Assembly (NCBI GenBank): GCA_020080175.1
Contig: JAGHQL010000050.1
Coordinates: 62,001-126,000 of the forward strand
Direction: 5' to 3'
Source: Glutinoglossum americanum
Lineage: Eukaryota; Ascomycota; Geoglossomycetes; Geoglossales; Geoglossaceae
Length of the DNA: 64,000 nt
Position 1 is the stretch's first letter, and the number at the start of each line of letters is the position of its first letter. Made by a program: the position numbers and the translations under genes. The notes under the pieces are model-generated. The model did no database searches. It saw nothing but the letters and a program-made list of their open reading frames with translations, and was not told the origin of the DNA. Shown here one piece after another: positions 1 to 12,467 of this stretch.

Positions 1-1453
1 GGAATATCCTGTCAGCTCATCAAAGTCTCCAGTGTATCGATTATCTAGACGCACAGTTGCCAGCAATCATGAGTTTCCTGCAGGTCCATGATCAGTGTTG
101 TAATGCAGCAATAGGAGCCTAGAGGCTTACTCATGATAGCAGTATCTAAAAGCAGTCAGTACATGTAGGTTTAGCGATTCATGTAGAACTGAAATACCTT
201 GGTATCGTTACTCCCGCCTTCTCGCAGGCCTGAATCAATGCAGAGCCGGCTATGAAATCTTAAGTCAATCGCCGCATAGAACGAGATCTGAACTAACAAA
301 CCCTCTATCGAGACTTTTTTTCCGTCTGCGGTCGGAGTCAGTGGAAGCCAACAGCCAGATTGGTGTTGGCACAAACGCACCAATAGTGAGTTCCACCTCC
401 GCAGTTCTACAAGCGCTTGTAGTAAATGCCCGTGGCGAATTGATCGCTGAGACTCTCCCTGCTCGTGCTACTGACCGAGCAAGGTGTTGCCGCAGCATTT
501 TAGCAGCGCGGGCACAGACAAGAGGTTAAATATCTAGCTAGATGAGCACCAGTTGAAGGATTAGACGTTTAACAAGCTCGGGAAGTTCATGCGCCAAGAC
601 CGAAATGCCTTAGTAAACCATTTTGGTCCTCGTTGATTGGCCTATATGATTTCCAAAGTCTTCCGTTTTTTCGGGTTTGTTCCATTTTTCTCTCATACTC
701 ATTACGGGCACGATTTATTGTAGGAAGGTTTGGCATACTCCCTTCATGGTAGCACTTTACCTCGTCTTCCTCTACTCTGTATCCCAAGAGCACGTCTCAC
801 CGGGCGCCGTAGTTGGACCATACGAGGGTTTCTGGTCACAGATCCCGATGAAGTCATCGTTCTTACCGACGGCTGCTACATACTCTAAAACCCCAGTGTA
901 TGAAATATTTCAAGGCTGTTAACGATTGCCGTTATCGAAATCCGTCATACAGCCCTTTATAGCACAGTCAATGCACCTTACATTTAGATGTGAAGCAGCG
1001 CAGCTATAGTTACAAAAATCAAATTGAAGAAACTTGGCAACGCTCTTATGGATATCAGAAATCCTGGTAGTAGGGATCTTGAGGGATCGATCCCGAAAAT
1101 ACCCTAAGATAGTTCCTAGCTTAGACAAAATTCGTCATGTCTCGTGGCGTGTTACCCAAGACTCCAAGACCCCAAGACTCCACGACACCACACCAACCAT
1201 TTACAAAGGCCAATGAATGTGAAGCAACAGTTCATCCACTATCCGTTCCTCCGGCCGACAAATTGGCAGACATTGGTATATATCGCCACAATCCACGATA
1301 TGGTTTGTTCAGTTCAATAACAAGAGCTTGGTCCTATCCCGTTTTCATACGGTACTACGATCTGCCGAAGACGATTCAGGCGCTACCTGACAGTCCCGAA
1401 TATCACTCTACATCGCACATAGACTTAAAAAGGACCTAGCCTCCTGTAGGGAA
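1..1453. other. Intergenic, nothing recognised
   Basis: No reading frame here resembles a known protein and I could not join fragments across plausible splice sites. A short imprecise tandem repeat of CCAAGACTC-type units lies at about 1157-1183. The last part is presumably the promoter and 5' leader of the antiporter gene that starts at 1454. Confidence 0.5.
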
Positions 1454-3490
1454 ATGCCGACATTAGTCGTTACAAACTTCAATATAGTGTGCTCGACACT
1501 TGGGGGGTTTGTCACCCTCTTTGGCCTCGTGTCTTATCTCTTCAAAGAAAGATACTATCTCTCCGAAGCCTGTAAGCCTCACTTCCTGAATGGCAAGGCC
1601 TCAGAATCCCCTGGGTCCTGATTATGCTTGAGTGAAGTTGACACTCCATTTCGAGCAGTGATATCCCTCCTCGCAGGTGTATCCCTTTCCCCTTCCGCAG
1701 CAAACTTTATCAGGCCGCTTGACTATGCGGGTGGCAATGAAGAGCACCTCGCGCAAATAACCCTTTACTTTTCGAGGCTTGTGCTTGGTGTACAGCTGGT
1801 TCTTGCCGGAGTACAACTTCCAAGCAGGTATTTGTGGCGGGAGTGGAAGCCCCTGGCTTTATTACTTGGGCCTGGTATGACCGCCATGTGGCTATGTAGC
1901 AGTTTATTAGTCTATGGAATGGTTCCGCATTTCAGCTTCCTTCATGCTTTGGCTGTGGGGGCTTGTGTGACGCCGACAGACCCCGTTCTCTCCAACTCCA
2001 TCGTCAAGGGGAAATTCGCAGACCAAAATGTCCCTAAGGATTTGCAGAAAATTATTATTGCTGAATCTGGCGCAAACGATGGCCTCGGATATCCTTTTCT
2101 CTTTCTGGCCTTATATCTCATGAAGTATAACGGCGAGCATGGCCTTGGTCAAGTGGGCGGTACTTCAAAAGCTATAGGGTTATGGTTCGGTGAGACGTGG
2201 GCTTACACAATACTTCTGAGCGTGTTTTATGGAGCAGCCGTTGGGTGGATAGCCAAAGAATTGCTGTATCGGGCTGAAAAAAAGTTTTGCTCTCCCTTTA
2301 CCCCTCTCCGAATGCTCATAGCAATGCCGCTGACGTACGCGCTTAGGAAATACGTGGATAGGGAGAGCTTCTTGGTCTTTGCCATAACCTTGGCTGTATA
2401 TGCACCCACACTTCGAGCCATGACTAGTATAGTGAGCTTATTTGTGCGTCGAACAGCTCTTTATAGTTGGTACTTGTGGGATGATCGGTAGCGATGACGT
2501 TTTAGCCTGCTTTGTTGCAGGAAATGCGTTTACTTGGGAGTAAGTCATAAGTCTAGCCATGTTCAAATTTATTCATTAATGCTATGTTTTTCGCAGCGAC
2601 TGGTTTCGGCTTGAGACGCTCGACGACTCCTTGCAGCCCACTATTGATATGCTGCTCAACCTTGCTATCTTCATGTGGTTTGGTGCTGTCTGCCCGTGGG
2701 ATTCATTTCTCCATAACGACGTTATCCCTTTATACCGCCTCGTATTCCTCGGAATCTTGGTTCTGCTCTTTCGGCGACTCCCAGTGGTCTATGCAATGCA
2801 CCGAGTGATTCCACAGATCGAGGAACAACGGCAAGCGCTCTTTGTTGGGTTTTTCGGGCCTATTGGAGGTAACTTAACCTCCTACCCCACACGGCCAAGT
2901 TTATTTAGCGCTGACACATCGACCAGTCAGTGCTGTGTTCTATCTTTACGTCAGCTTAGAATTTTTAGGGCAGATTAAAGTCGACGGCGTAGTGCGTGAG
3001 GATGCACAAAAATTGCAAGACGTTATGATGGTTGTTATTTGGTTCCTGGCAATTAGCAGCATTGTACGTAGCTTAGCTTCATGACTGGCAGTGCTCTCTA
3101 AATACTAATTAGCCCCAGGTTGTCCATGGGCTCACCATACCTCTCGGCAAACTGGGTTTCTACCTTCCACGAACCATATCTCAAGCCTTGGACTCGGCAA
3201 GTAGGGATGAATCGGGAACACCATTCCAAATTCAAGGGCGCGTGGAACTCATCGAACAGCTACAGGAACGTCGCCAACAGCGGATACAGTCCGGCCAGCG
3301 GTCCCCGGATGGAATGCCTCCAAGACCAGTATTCCGTATTGGAGGCTCCGTCATTCGTTCCCCAGAGAACCATTCCAGGACTCCTGCTTCGATCAGTCGG
3401 AAGTCGTCTCTGACCAACAACGAAGGTCTCCCCGTATCTGTTCAGGATACCGCGAGCGGGATAACTCATGATTCCTTTGCTAAAAAATGA
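1454..3490 (+). CDS. Plasma-membrane Na+(K+)/H+ antiporter, Nha1/Sod2 family
   Basis: Expected to exchange cytosolic Na+ or K+ for external H+ at the plasma membrane. Exons by hand: 1454-1571, 1659-2395, 2457-2539, 2597-2868, 2927-3063 and 3119-3490, giving 572 residues in frame. The N-terminus runs straight into the conserved LSEALISLLAG and NFIRPLDYAGGN segments. The transport-site motifs are present: TPTDPV near residue 160 and AESGANDG near 195, with later family blocks IGSDDVLACFVAGNAFTWDD and FMWFGAVCPW across splice joins. About ten or more hydrophobic segments are visible. The hydrophilic tail after residue 450 is short beside budding-yeast Nha1 and nearer Sod2 in size. It could be longer if a further 3' exon exists. 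The family call is firm; the exact C-terminus is less so. Confidence 0.9.
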
Positions 3491-5169
3491 TCTTATATCA
3501 TCCTTAATAGGGATATCGCACGTGTTTAGCTCTATACTCCATTGATGAAAGAACCCCTAAGCAACAACTTCGTAGTGTTTCCTATCCTATTATCACAGCA
3601 GATATCGGATTAAAGTCGTATTCATTCGTTATATTTAGAAAATTGACAAAGTCGTCACAATCGCTGTCATGTCGTCCTGATACCCGATGCAGCTGCAATG
3701 TATGTACTTGTACCTCGCATATTGCCGAGTCACCAGTCCAAGTTGATAACGATCCTTAAATTCGGGTCCCTGGAACTTTCCATTATCTATCTGCCTACCG
3801 ATTTCTTTGCCACTCGCACCATACGATATTCAGCTGCGGCCCGCCCCAAGGGTAAGTGGCGCTTGCAGACTACAGGGCCTAATAACGAGGAAGGTGGCTA
3901 GCCTAAAAGAGCTTCAAGCACGCAATTCCAGATATTGGCCACGATCTAGAGTGATTTTAACATATGAGACGTAGTGAATATGAGTAATGACTACATATGG
4001 CAACTAGCTTTCGGGGCGCATGCGGACAAGGGAGTCCTTGTCCAAGACACATCCGAAGATGATGATTCAAAGGAATCTGAAAAGGCCCGAAGCCACGATT
4101 ACGAACTATTAGGCGAGGGTCGGACCGTTATTGCCACGCGTTTTCTCTACCGATCTTAAGAGTTTCTGAATTTAAAGATCTTTCGATTGGCTTGTATGTT
4201 AGCGTCCTGCCCGCTCGGGCACAAGAATTGATCGCGAAAACTCGGGGTTGGTGGCGACTGCGGAGCCTGAGATAGAGTCCGTGTTGCGTAGCATATGCGA
4301 ATCATCTTGGGATGACATCGTTCGCTTCTCGGATCTTGTATGTGCATGTACTTGAACATATAGAATAGAGTACATAGTGAAGGAATTTGTTCGGCCAAGC
4401 CCCCTCGTGGAGCTCCAAGAAATGATCAGTGCAGATGAATAACATTGTTAAGTGGGTGGTTTTGAAGCAGCTGCGCACCAACCCAACTGCAGAGTCATCG
4501 GTTTTCCACGGCTTTAGGGACATCCGGCGTCGTGTAGCGGTATATAGCAGAAGCACAATATCGCCTACAAAGGCATTCTATAATGTTGCTATGAGAAGTT
4601 TCGTCCTGAATGGGAGCGGCAACGCTTACCTCTCTCAGAAACTTTCAGAGATTTTTGACCCACACGAAAAGACTTGCCATTCAATCGGTAGTGTGGCAGG
4701 TGCATGATACTTATCCTACCGGGATACCAAGTGAATCTTCTCAGCCGCGCATCACCTCTTAACTTCTCCACATTATCTTTCTCCTCCCAAAAGCTCCCCA
4801 AGCACCACTTTCCTTCATCACTTTTCACGACCATTTTTCGATCCCGTACGTCTTCTTGCACAGCCGAACACGAGAACATTCTTCACGCAACCAATCCTCG
4901 TCCATACATTATCCCGCGCTGCGTAGCCCAATACATTTAGCCACTCCTTCGGTCGACCCTATCCCCCGACTCCCTTTCGTTATTTAGCAGAAGCGATTAT
5001 GAGGACATAGGCGACGTTTTCTCGATTACATAGTCTTGCCTGATCTGCGAAACTACACCGTCAGGCGGTCCTTGTCAATTTCAGGAACCCTCAGCGAGAG
5101 ATCGAGTGTGGTGAAAGCGCAGGGAACATTCACACCACGACCCGTGGCCTTTGGTCGAGCATCACGGCA
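3491..5169. other. Intergenic between antiporter and MGA2-like gene
   Basis: No convincing gene. A 61-codon frame at 3974-4159 has a coding-like acidic patch (DTSEDDDSKESEKARSHD) but no partner exon was found. The part from about 4700 on is pyrimidine-rich and is probably the promoter and long 5' leader of the MGA2-like gene. Confidence 0.45.
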
Positions 5170-8100
5170 ATGGGGCCTACTGAAGATCCCATGATTCACT
5201 GTGGCCGCAACTCACCACAAATCGTGGACCCTGATGACATGGGAGGAATATTACAGGATAGTGAAGAATTCTTCATTCCTAACGCCACACCCATCAGCTC
5301 AGGCCTACTGGAAGATGGTATCCTTGACTCCGCTATGAACTTCAGCGATTTTGGATCATTACAGGGGCCAACATATATGCCCTCAGTTACTTTCACACCG
5401 AATCCCCAGACCATTCCTACCTCTCTAATAGAGAACGGAAACAATTGCCAGCAAATCTCCCCACCTTCTTCAGCATCCCCCGCGAGCTCCTCACAAGACT
5501 CATCATCTGACTCCTCGAGGCACCACAAGCGCAAATCCTCGTCAAATTCTTCTCATTCAGGGCTCGCTGGGGCCGACTCCCTAACGATCCATGATCGTGA
5601 CCCGTTTAACGAAATTACGATGAGTGGTGATGGGTCAGGCTTCGCTGACTATTCAGGCTTGGTCGATTTCTCTTCCATTGGCGGGCCAAACCATCAAATG
5701 ACCCTGCCCCCTGATGTCGAGATGAGCAACAGGGACATGGAGAACCACTTTGACTTCGAAAGCGCAGCCAGCAGCCCCAGCCCACTAGACATGGCATCAG
5801 CCAACAACCGCCATACCAGAGCGATATGTTCTAGCTTCCCCGGTCGAAGACCTCCCCAATCGGGCAATAGATACCAGCTGGATGGGAAGCCCCCAATTGT
5901 AGGTCTACTGCCATGCTATCACAACCTTACTATGCTAATTAAGTTACAGCGTCGGAAAAACGGTTCTCCTGGAGGGGCGTTCGCCATTCATGGTGTACGC
6001 GAGACCTCCCCTTTGTCGGCGATGATCATGAGCCACGATTCGTCACCATCAGCCCTATTTGATAATCATTCTCCTCCGTCAGACGCTGGAACAGAATTCC
6101 TCGGCGGCCCGATGCTCAGCGGTTCTTCACAGGATCCGAAATGGCCCACAAGCTTTAGTCTTACGGATTCTGGCGCTCCAAACCCCAGCTCGCACACACA
6201 GCTGCCACCAACTATAGCAAATAATCTCGCATCGCCCTTTTCACCAGCAAAGCCACTCCCCAGACGTGGCGTTACGCACACACTCACAATTCATCCGACA
6301 CCCCTCAAATCGAGAGTAGAGACCCAGATCCCTATCAGAATGACTCTACACCCCATACCTACAGGAGTAACGAAACTCCATCTTCCAACGCACACAATAT
6401 CGAAACCGAAACTACTAGCAAAACCACATCCATCTCGATCACCAGATACTTTAGAATTACATACTATGTTGGTGTGTACAAGCGCTATGCAGAATCCGGG
6501 ATATCTGGACCGGGCACTCGCTCGTGCTAGTAGAACGGAGGTCAAGCAGGAAATTGTTAGTCGTTCCCCATCACAGGATGGGCGATCTGATATGTCAGAA
6601 GATGATGAAAGTAAACCCTCGAATGGCGGGGAGGTCAAAATCTGCTGCGGTTGTATTACCCGAGAAAGAAAGCGGGCTGCCCGCAAAAAGGTGAAAAAGG
6701 TGGATGAGGAAGAATCCTGGTACAGGGATGAGCAAAAACGTGTCATAGTATTCAACACCCACGAGATTAAAGACTGGCAACAGCCCACGAGAGAGTTGTC
6801 TGTCGAGTCTGGCACTGAAAGTACGCCTCCATTGGTCCCTTCAGGCGCCATGCAAGTCGAAGCCCCGATGCGAATCGCGTGCTACTGCCGCCACCAGAAT
6901 GAGAAGCTCGGTTTCCAGTTAGTACATCTCGGACCTTACGTTTTTTGAAGCTAACCAATTTTCCTCAGGGTCATATTTACGATCAAAGACTACAACGATA
7001 ACCTTGTCGCACAAGCCATAACTCCGTCGATCATGATAACTGATGACCACAAGACACATGCGCCACCAAACACACAAGCAATAAATCCACCCGATTCCAA
7101 CCTCCCAGCGTCCGATTCTGGGGCGTTCTCAAATTGCCAAGGCTTCCAAGTCTCTCCAGGGGCTCCAATCAGCATGCCACAATTCAGACTCTCCCATTCC
7201 ACGTCTGATCTTCAGAGCATGAGCTTCCAACAACAATTCCCCCCGGCATCCACACCATACACAGCACCGCAAGCTTACTCGGTGTCACATACGCCACGAA
7301 ATACGTCTCGGCAAACCTCAGTTTCTGGTCCGTCTGGTCATTCAGCTAAAAAGAGGAAAGCAAATTCCTCTGGGAAAGTCCCAACGGGCCTTGCAATGAC
7401 AAGGCTCGAGACAGAGATGGGGTCGCATAACTTGGCAAATGCTGGGCCACCAAGCACGACTCCCTCATCAGCTACATCTCCATTTTTCCCGAACGCATAT
7501 AGTATCCCAGCTGAGAATTCATACATTCAATCACCCTTAATGCCATCCCAATTCCACACGGGCCCACCTACTCCGAACAGCAACGATCGCGGCCTTTTCA
7601 CTCCAGCCCACCGTTCGCAGAGCCTGGAAAACTTGCCAATGCATCCACTCTTCTCTGCAACAAATTCTTCACATCCAAGTCGGCCCCACAGCCCCAACAA
7701 CCACCAACAAAATGGCACTACGCCGGTATATCATCAGGCACAGGCGCAGATGGCACAAGCAGTTGCAAATGGGTTGTATGGGTTGCCTTTGGCACTTAAC
7801 CCCCACCGCCCGCCAGTTATTCACAAACTCATACCTAACGAAGGCCCTAAGGCTGGGGGAATTGAGGTGACTTGTCTCGGAAGTGGCTTCTGTCAAGGAC
7901 TAGAGGTCTATTTTGGAGAGAATCTCGCAACTACGACGACGTATTGGGGTGACACCTCTCTGGTGTGTCTTTTGCCGCCAGCACTACATGCGGGGACCGT
8001 CACAGTCACATTCAAGCACGATCAGCAACCGTTACAGCCATACCCCATCTCTACTATACAGAAACAGCATGTCTATTTCAAGTATGTCGATGATGACGAG

Positions 8101-9724
8101 CAGCAGTTACTCAGGCTAGCACTATCAGTCGTAGGGCAGAAAATGACCGGTAAACTAGAAGATGTACGGGATATTGCCAGAAGGATTGTGGGATCCTCGG
8201 GGAACAGCCCATGGGATGCAACGGCTGGAAGCGCTTCATCAGCAGGTCAACAACGACCGGCATCAGCATTTGATGCTTCGATGCTTGGATTCATGGACCT
8301 TGAGTCCGCGTTGCTAAAGTGTCTGGACCTGATCGATATGGATGATAGCCCAAATCAAGCCCGATTAAATCTACGGCGAGGGTCCGGCCAAACAATGCTT
8401 CATTTGGCCTGCTCGTTAGGATTTTATCGATTCGTGGCTGCGCTGCTTGCCCGTGGAGCAAATCCAGAGCCCCGTGATAAAGGTGGCTATACGCCAATGC
8501 ACTACGCTGCCATGCACAACCAGCCGCAGATTGTTCGGCGACTTATCTTGAGCGGTGCGGATCCTACCATGCGAACTCTCCAGGGATACACGCCTGCGGA
8601 TCTTACGACGTCGGAGGAAGTTCTGGTATCTGCCCGCGGGCTAGGGCATCACTCAAGACATCGTAGCGGAGGATCTCTGAGAAGCAAAACAAGCAGTACA
8701 GCGTCTTTAAGATCACTCTGGGAGACTACACCGCGTAGCCACGCCGCTGCAGCGGCTTTGGCATCAAGTGGGTTTGCAGGCAGCGATGCGGATGACAACG
8801 ACGGGCAGGACCATGATAATGATATCGACTCTATCAGCGAAACGGATCTCTGGATGCGGTCGAAGCGAAGCAGTAGGCGCATGTCAATGGCTGCCGATGC
8901 TCCCCCTATGGGGGACGACCCCTCACGTGGTGTACCCCAGACACAGCGGGGCGTTGCAGCAACGCCTGCTATGGTCGCATGGAGGCAACAATTGGCGACT
9001 CACTTTCAGCACTTACAGCAGCTCTGGAATCTCCCAAACCTTCCAAATCTTCCGCAGATCCCACCAATGCCGGCACTCCCTGATTACCAGAACTATCTAG
9101 GTAATCGCATGGGCCGGCTGAATTCACTGGTCCCGCTGCGGAGTCCCTCGCGGTCCGGCGCGTCATCGGGCTCCGAGTCTCAAGCGGCCAAGGAGGCTGA
9201 CTATCGCTGGTGGGAGCTCTTCTCCGTACCGTCAGCGCCACCCGCGTACGAAGAAATCTTCCCGCAGTCCGAACCAAAACCGGCAGATCAGAAAATAGTT
9301 AACGTCGCTCAGGCTGCTGTGGACGCTTATGCAGACCAGAAATGTGCTGAAGCCTTCGACTACCAAACTGCCAAGAGCTCTTCCACTGGCGGCCGATCAA
9401 GCCCTACCATTGAACTAAGGATCGACGGTCTGACTATTACAAAAGAAGCTCAGGAAGAGCTTCGAGCTGCTCATGCGAGGAAGCTAAAGAAGATCAAGAG
9501 TGATAGGAACCTGTTTTTCGTCTGGGTATGACTCCTCTCCCGTTCAATTCTCAATGGCGACCTGTATATATGCTTACCTCTATGGATTATAGATTCCGTT
9601 ATTGGTCATCATCCTTGTGGCCATGCTGAAGAACCGTGTTCCACAGGTCTGGGATGGCGCGTTGAAATTATATTCCTACATTCGAAACAAAAACTCCGAG
9701 CGCGTTGTAGAAGTCGCGTGGTAA
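5170..9724 (+). CDS. MGA2: Membrane-anchored transcription factor, Mga2/Spt23 type (IPT/TIG, ankyrin, C-terminal TM)
   Basis: In yeasts this family is made as an ER-anchored precursor, is freed by ubiquitin-dependent processing and drives fatty-acid desaturase (OLE1) expression in response to membrane lipid state and hypoxia. Exons 5170-5898, 5950-6917, 6969-9525 and 9593-9724 give 1461 residues. Visible parts in order: a Ser/Pro-rich N-terminus; the conserved block starting RVETQIPIRMTLHPIPTGV near residue 365; a GFQVIFTIKDY block across the second intron; an IPT/TIG domain at about 847-930 (PNEGPKAGGIEVTCLG); two ankyrin repeats at about 1040-1110 (TMLHLACSLGF, YTPMHYAAMH); and one C-terminal membrane helix at about 1418-1436 encoded mainly by the last exon. 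The start has no competing upstream ATG in frame. The 51-base first intron keeps the frame, so its removal rests on splice consensus and a GCTAATT branch site. Confidence 0.92.
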
Positions 9725-10654
9725 CCCATTGCCCAATGGCTTTACTGGGATTGCACCTTCCCAGTAACTAAATCGAAAGTTGAGCATATTGAAAATTTAA
9801 GTTGGGAGGCTTGAAATTCATTCTCAGGGAAAACATGTCCCCTGCCCTTGTGCATATTGCTTTTTCCCGTCTCTGTATAAGTTTTCCTGTACTTTCTTGA
9901 AGCGAGTCGAGTGCTGGAGCTCAGGTGTTTAAGTCCTATCCTATTCACCCAAGGAGGGTCTCTTAAGAAACCGTCCCCTCTTCGCCCATTCCCTAATAAC
10001 ACATTGACTGTCCAACTCTCTTCGAGTAGCCAGTAATAAGCTGTCTTATGTGCATGAAGACAATTGTCATTCCCCGGCTACTAACGGTTGATTTTTTTCG
10101 CGGGACTTTTCCCCTACTACCTCTCGAGGAGCTTGGCTCTTTTCTCTTGCTACCCTTTTTTCCTTTTTCGATTGGAGTTGGGGGTTTCGTGACGATGGAT
10201 CTGACCTTGAAGGCTGAAACGAACTGTACAAGGAAAAAAAGCTCACTGAATTAAAAGGGGTCTGTCAATATATAAAAATTCTATGACTATTAAGAATGAT
10301 GTCTGTTTTAGAGTGAAGATGGCTAGTGAGGCAGAGGAAAGGTATTGGAGGGCTGCGCAGAACCCGGAGTGGCTAGGTCCTAATGAGGAAGGGCCGCGCG
10401 GATATTCTTCAATGGTTCGTTCTTGAGTGATTCACTAGCTTGTCTCTCGCCCCAAATACCATAAAGATCCCGAAGACCAGGATAAATCCCCTATAAGCCC
10501 ATAGATGGTGGACCCTAAAACGGGCTTATTATCTACTATCCCAGACATCTTATGTTCCCTACCACCTCCACTCCTGCAATCTACTCGCCCCCTCATCTCT
10601 AAACCACCGTATGCGTCTAGAAAAGTTCTAAAACTGTAAAATCCACGAGACATA
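9725..10654. other. Convergent intergenic region, 3' ends
   Basis: Lies between the 3' ends of the MGA2-like gene (+) and the FMN dehydrogenase gene (-). No coding signal seen. It should hold both 3' UTRs and polyadenylation sites. Confidence 0.5.
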
Positions 10655-12467
10655 TCATAGCTTCGCAGGAACCCAGAGTCTCGGCTGCTTGTCTTCAAGA
10701 CCGGCGGGGCCGTCGTAGATGAGGTGCTCGATAGCCCTCGTGTTGACCTAGAGCGTTGCGTTTGCTAAGCTCAAGATAGCCCGACGACTATATAAGATAG
10801 GACTTACGTATTTCGGACCGAGCTCGCTGATGGAGGTCACACCCAGAAGACGCATGCAGGTTTCGATTTCTGCTTTCAGGACTGCGGGAGGGTGGAGGTG
10901 TTAGCTAAACGTCTAGGTTCGGGGGTCCCGGATCCATGGGAAGTTGCGTGTTATATTGAAGAAATGGATATTTGAGAGAAAAAACGACGTACTTTCAAGA
11001 GTCCTCTCTACGCCCTCAGGCCCGCCGGCGCCTAGTCCCCATAAAGCAGCTCTCCCGATGCCGACTCCCCTGGCGCCCAGGCATAGAGCCTTGACGACGT
11101 CGGTTCCCCGTCTGATACCTCCGTCCACCCATACTTCGAGCTTAGTAAAGACTTCAGGGCAGTATTTCCTGATCTCCAGTAAGGTGTGCACGGCCGGTGG
11201 GGCTGTGTCCAGCTCACGTCCGCCGTGGTTGGATAATATGATACCTTGGACCAGCGGGGCATGGAGGGAGGCAAGGTGAGCGTCCTCGTGGGTCTGGATG
11301 CCCTTTAGGATGATGGGGAGATTTGTTTGCTTGCGGAGCCATGGGAGGGTGGTTTTCCAGGTTAACCTGGAGTCGGTGCCTAGGAAGAGCTGGTTGGCAA
11401 TGCTGATTGTTCCACCGGAGCCCTCTGGTGGTTTGCTTGTAGAGCTGGATTGAACAATTGATGTGACCGACTGGGTGGCAGCCATGTTTGAGGCCCGCTC
11501 ATCGTGCTCACGGTTTCCTGGTGCGGGTGCATCAAGAGTGAGGCAGATGAATTTGATCTTGTGAGATAGCTTGTTGATCCGTGACAGCAATGCCTCGCTC
11601 TTGCTCTGTTCCACCTGGACGTAAAGCTGGAAGCCGAACACTTGACCTGAAGCTGCATCTTTGACGATTTGCTCGGGTGTCATGGAAGCGTTGGTGGAGA
11701 TGAGTTGTATTGCGTTGAATTTCCCACATGCTTGCGCGATCCCAGCCTCACCGGTTGTGTGGGCTAACCTGGCAGCAGCAGCGGGGGAAACATAGACTGG
11801 AAGGCCGACTCCATGGCCAAGGAGAGTGGTGGAGGTCTCGCATTTCCCAACATCGATAAAGATGCGAGGTCGAAGGAGGATTGAGCGATAGGCCTCGTTG
11901 TTAAGGCGCTTAGATATTAGATCATCCGCGGCAGAGAAGTAATATGCCCAGGCTTTATGGCTGATTTGTCTCGTGGCAACCCTTTCGATATCATCCAAAT
12001 TTAATAGGGTATCCAACGGTGGCAGTCTCCTCGACGCTGCATCACCTTGGCCGTCTTCAATTGGGGCTTCCTCCGACCTGGAGAGCGTTGAAAGGTCAAC
12101 ACTACCAAGTTTGGCCTCTGGCCTGAGGCCATTCTCCAACGTGCCAGGTGGGTGAATTGGATCATAGTCTTCAGTAGCATCTCGCCCAGCAAGCTGGAGG
12201 ATGGCCTTCGAGCCCCCAGGGTGGTGTGGAAGGAAGTCTGTCACCTGCGGTAATGATAAGACGTGGTACTCAAATGGACAGTGTGATTAGGGACGAACAT
12301 CATAAACACTACCATATAAGACTACCCAGCAACTCTCTAGCGAACTGTGCTTTGCAACTTTCCACCATCATCAGCTCATCTAGACATCGTGACGCCAATC
12401 CGTGCCATAGAACCGGCTGGCCTTGCGGCTTTTACGTACCCTCCTCAGCTGTAAAGAGTTTTACCAT
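10655..12467 (-). CDS. Cytochrome b5-fused FMN-dependent 2-hydroxyacid (L-lactate-type) dehydrogenase with PTS1-like end
   Basis: Oxidises an L-2-hydroxyacid such as lactate, with FMN as cofactor and an N-terminal cytochrome b5 domain as electron acceptor. Exons on the minus strand: 12467-12440, 12357-12299, 12244-10993, 10881-10808 and 10747-10655, giving 501 residues. The b5 domain occupies about residues 1-80 with the haem motif [10 protein letters not shown]. The FMN barrel begins near 115 ([12 protein letters not shown]) and contains the active-site motif SNHGGRELD and the FMN-binding [19 protein letters not shown]. The protein starts almost at the b5 domain, so the mitochondrial presequence of yeast Cyb2 is missing. 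The last three residues are AKL, an accepted variant of the peroxisomal SKL signal. I infer a peroxisomal enzyme. Substrate cannot be read from sequence alone. Confidence 0.88.
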
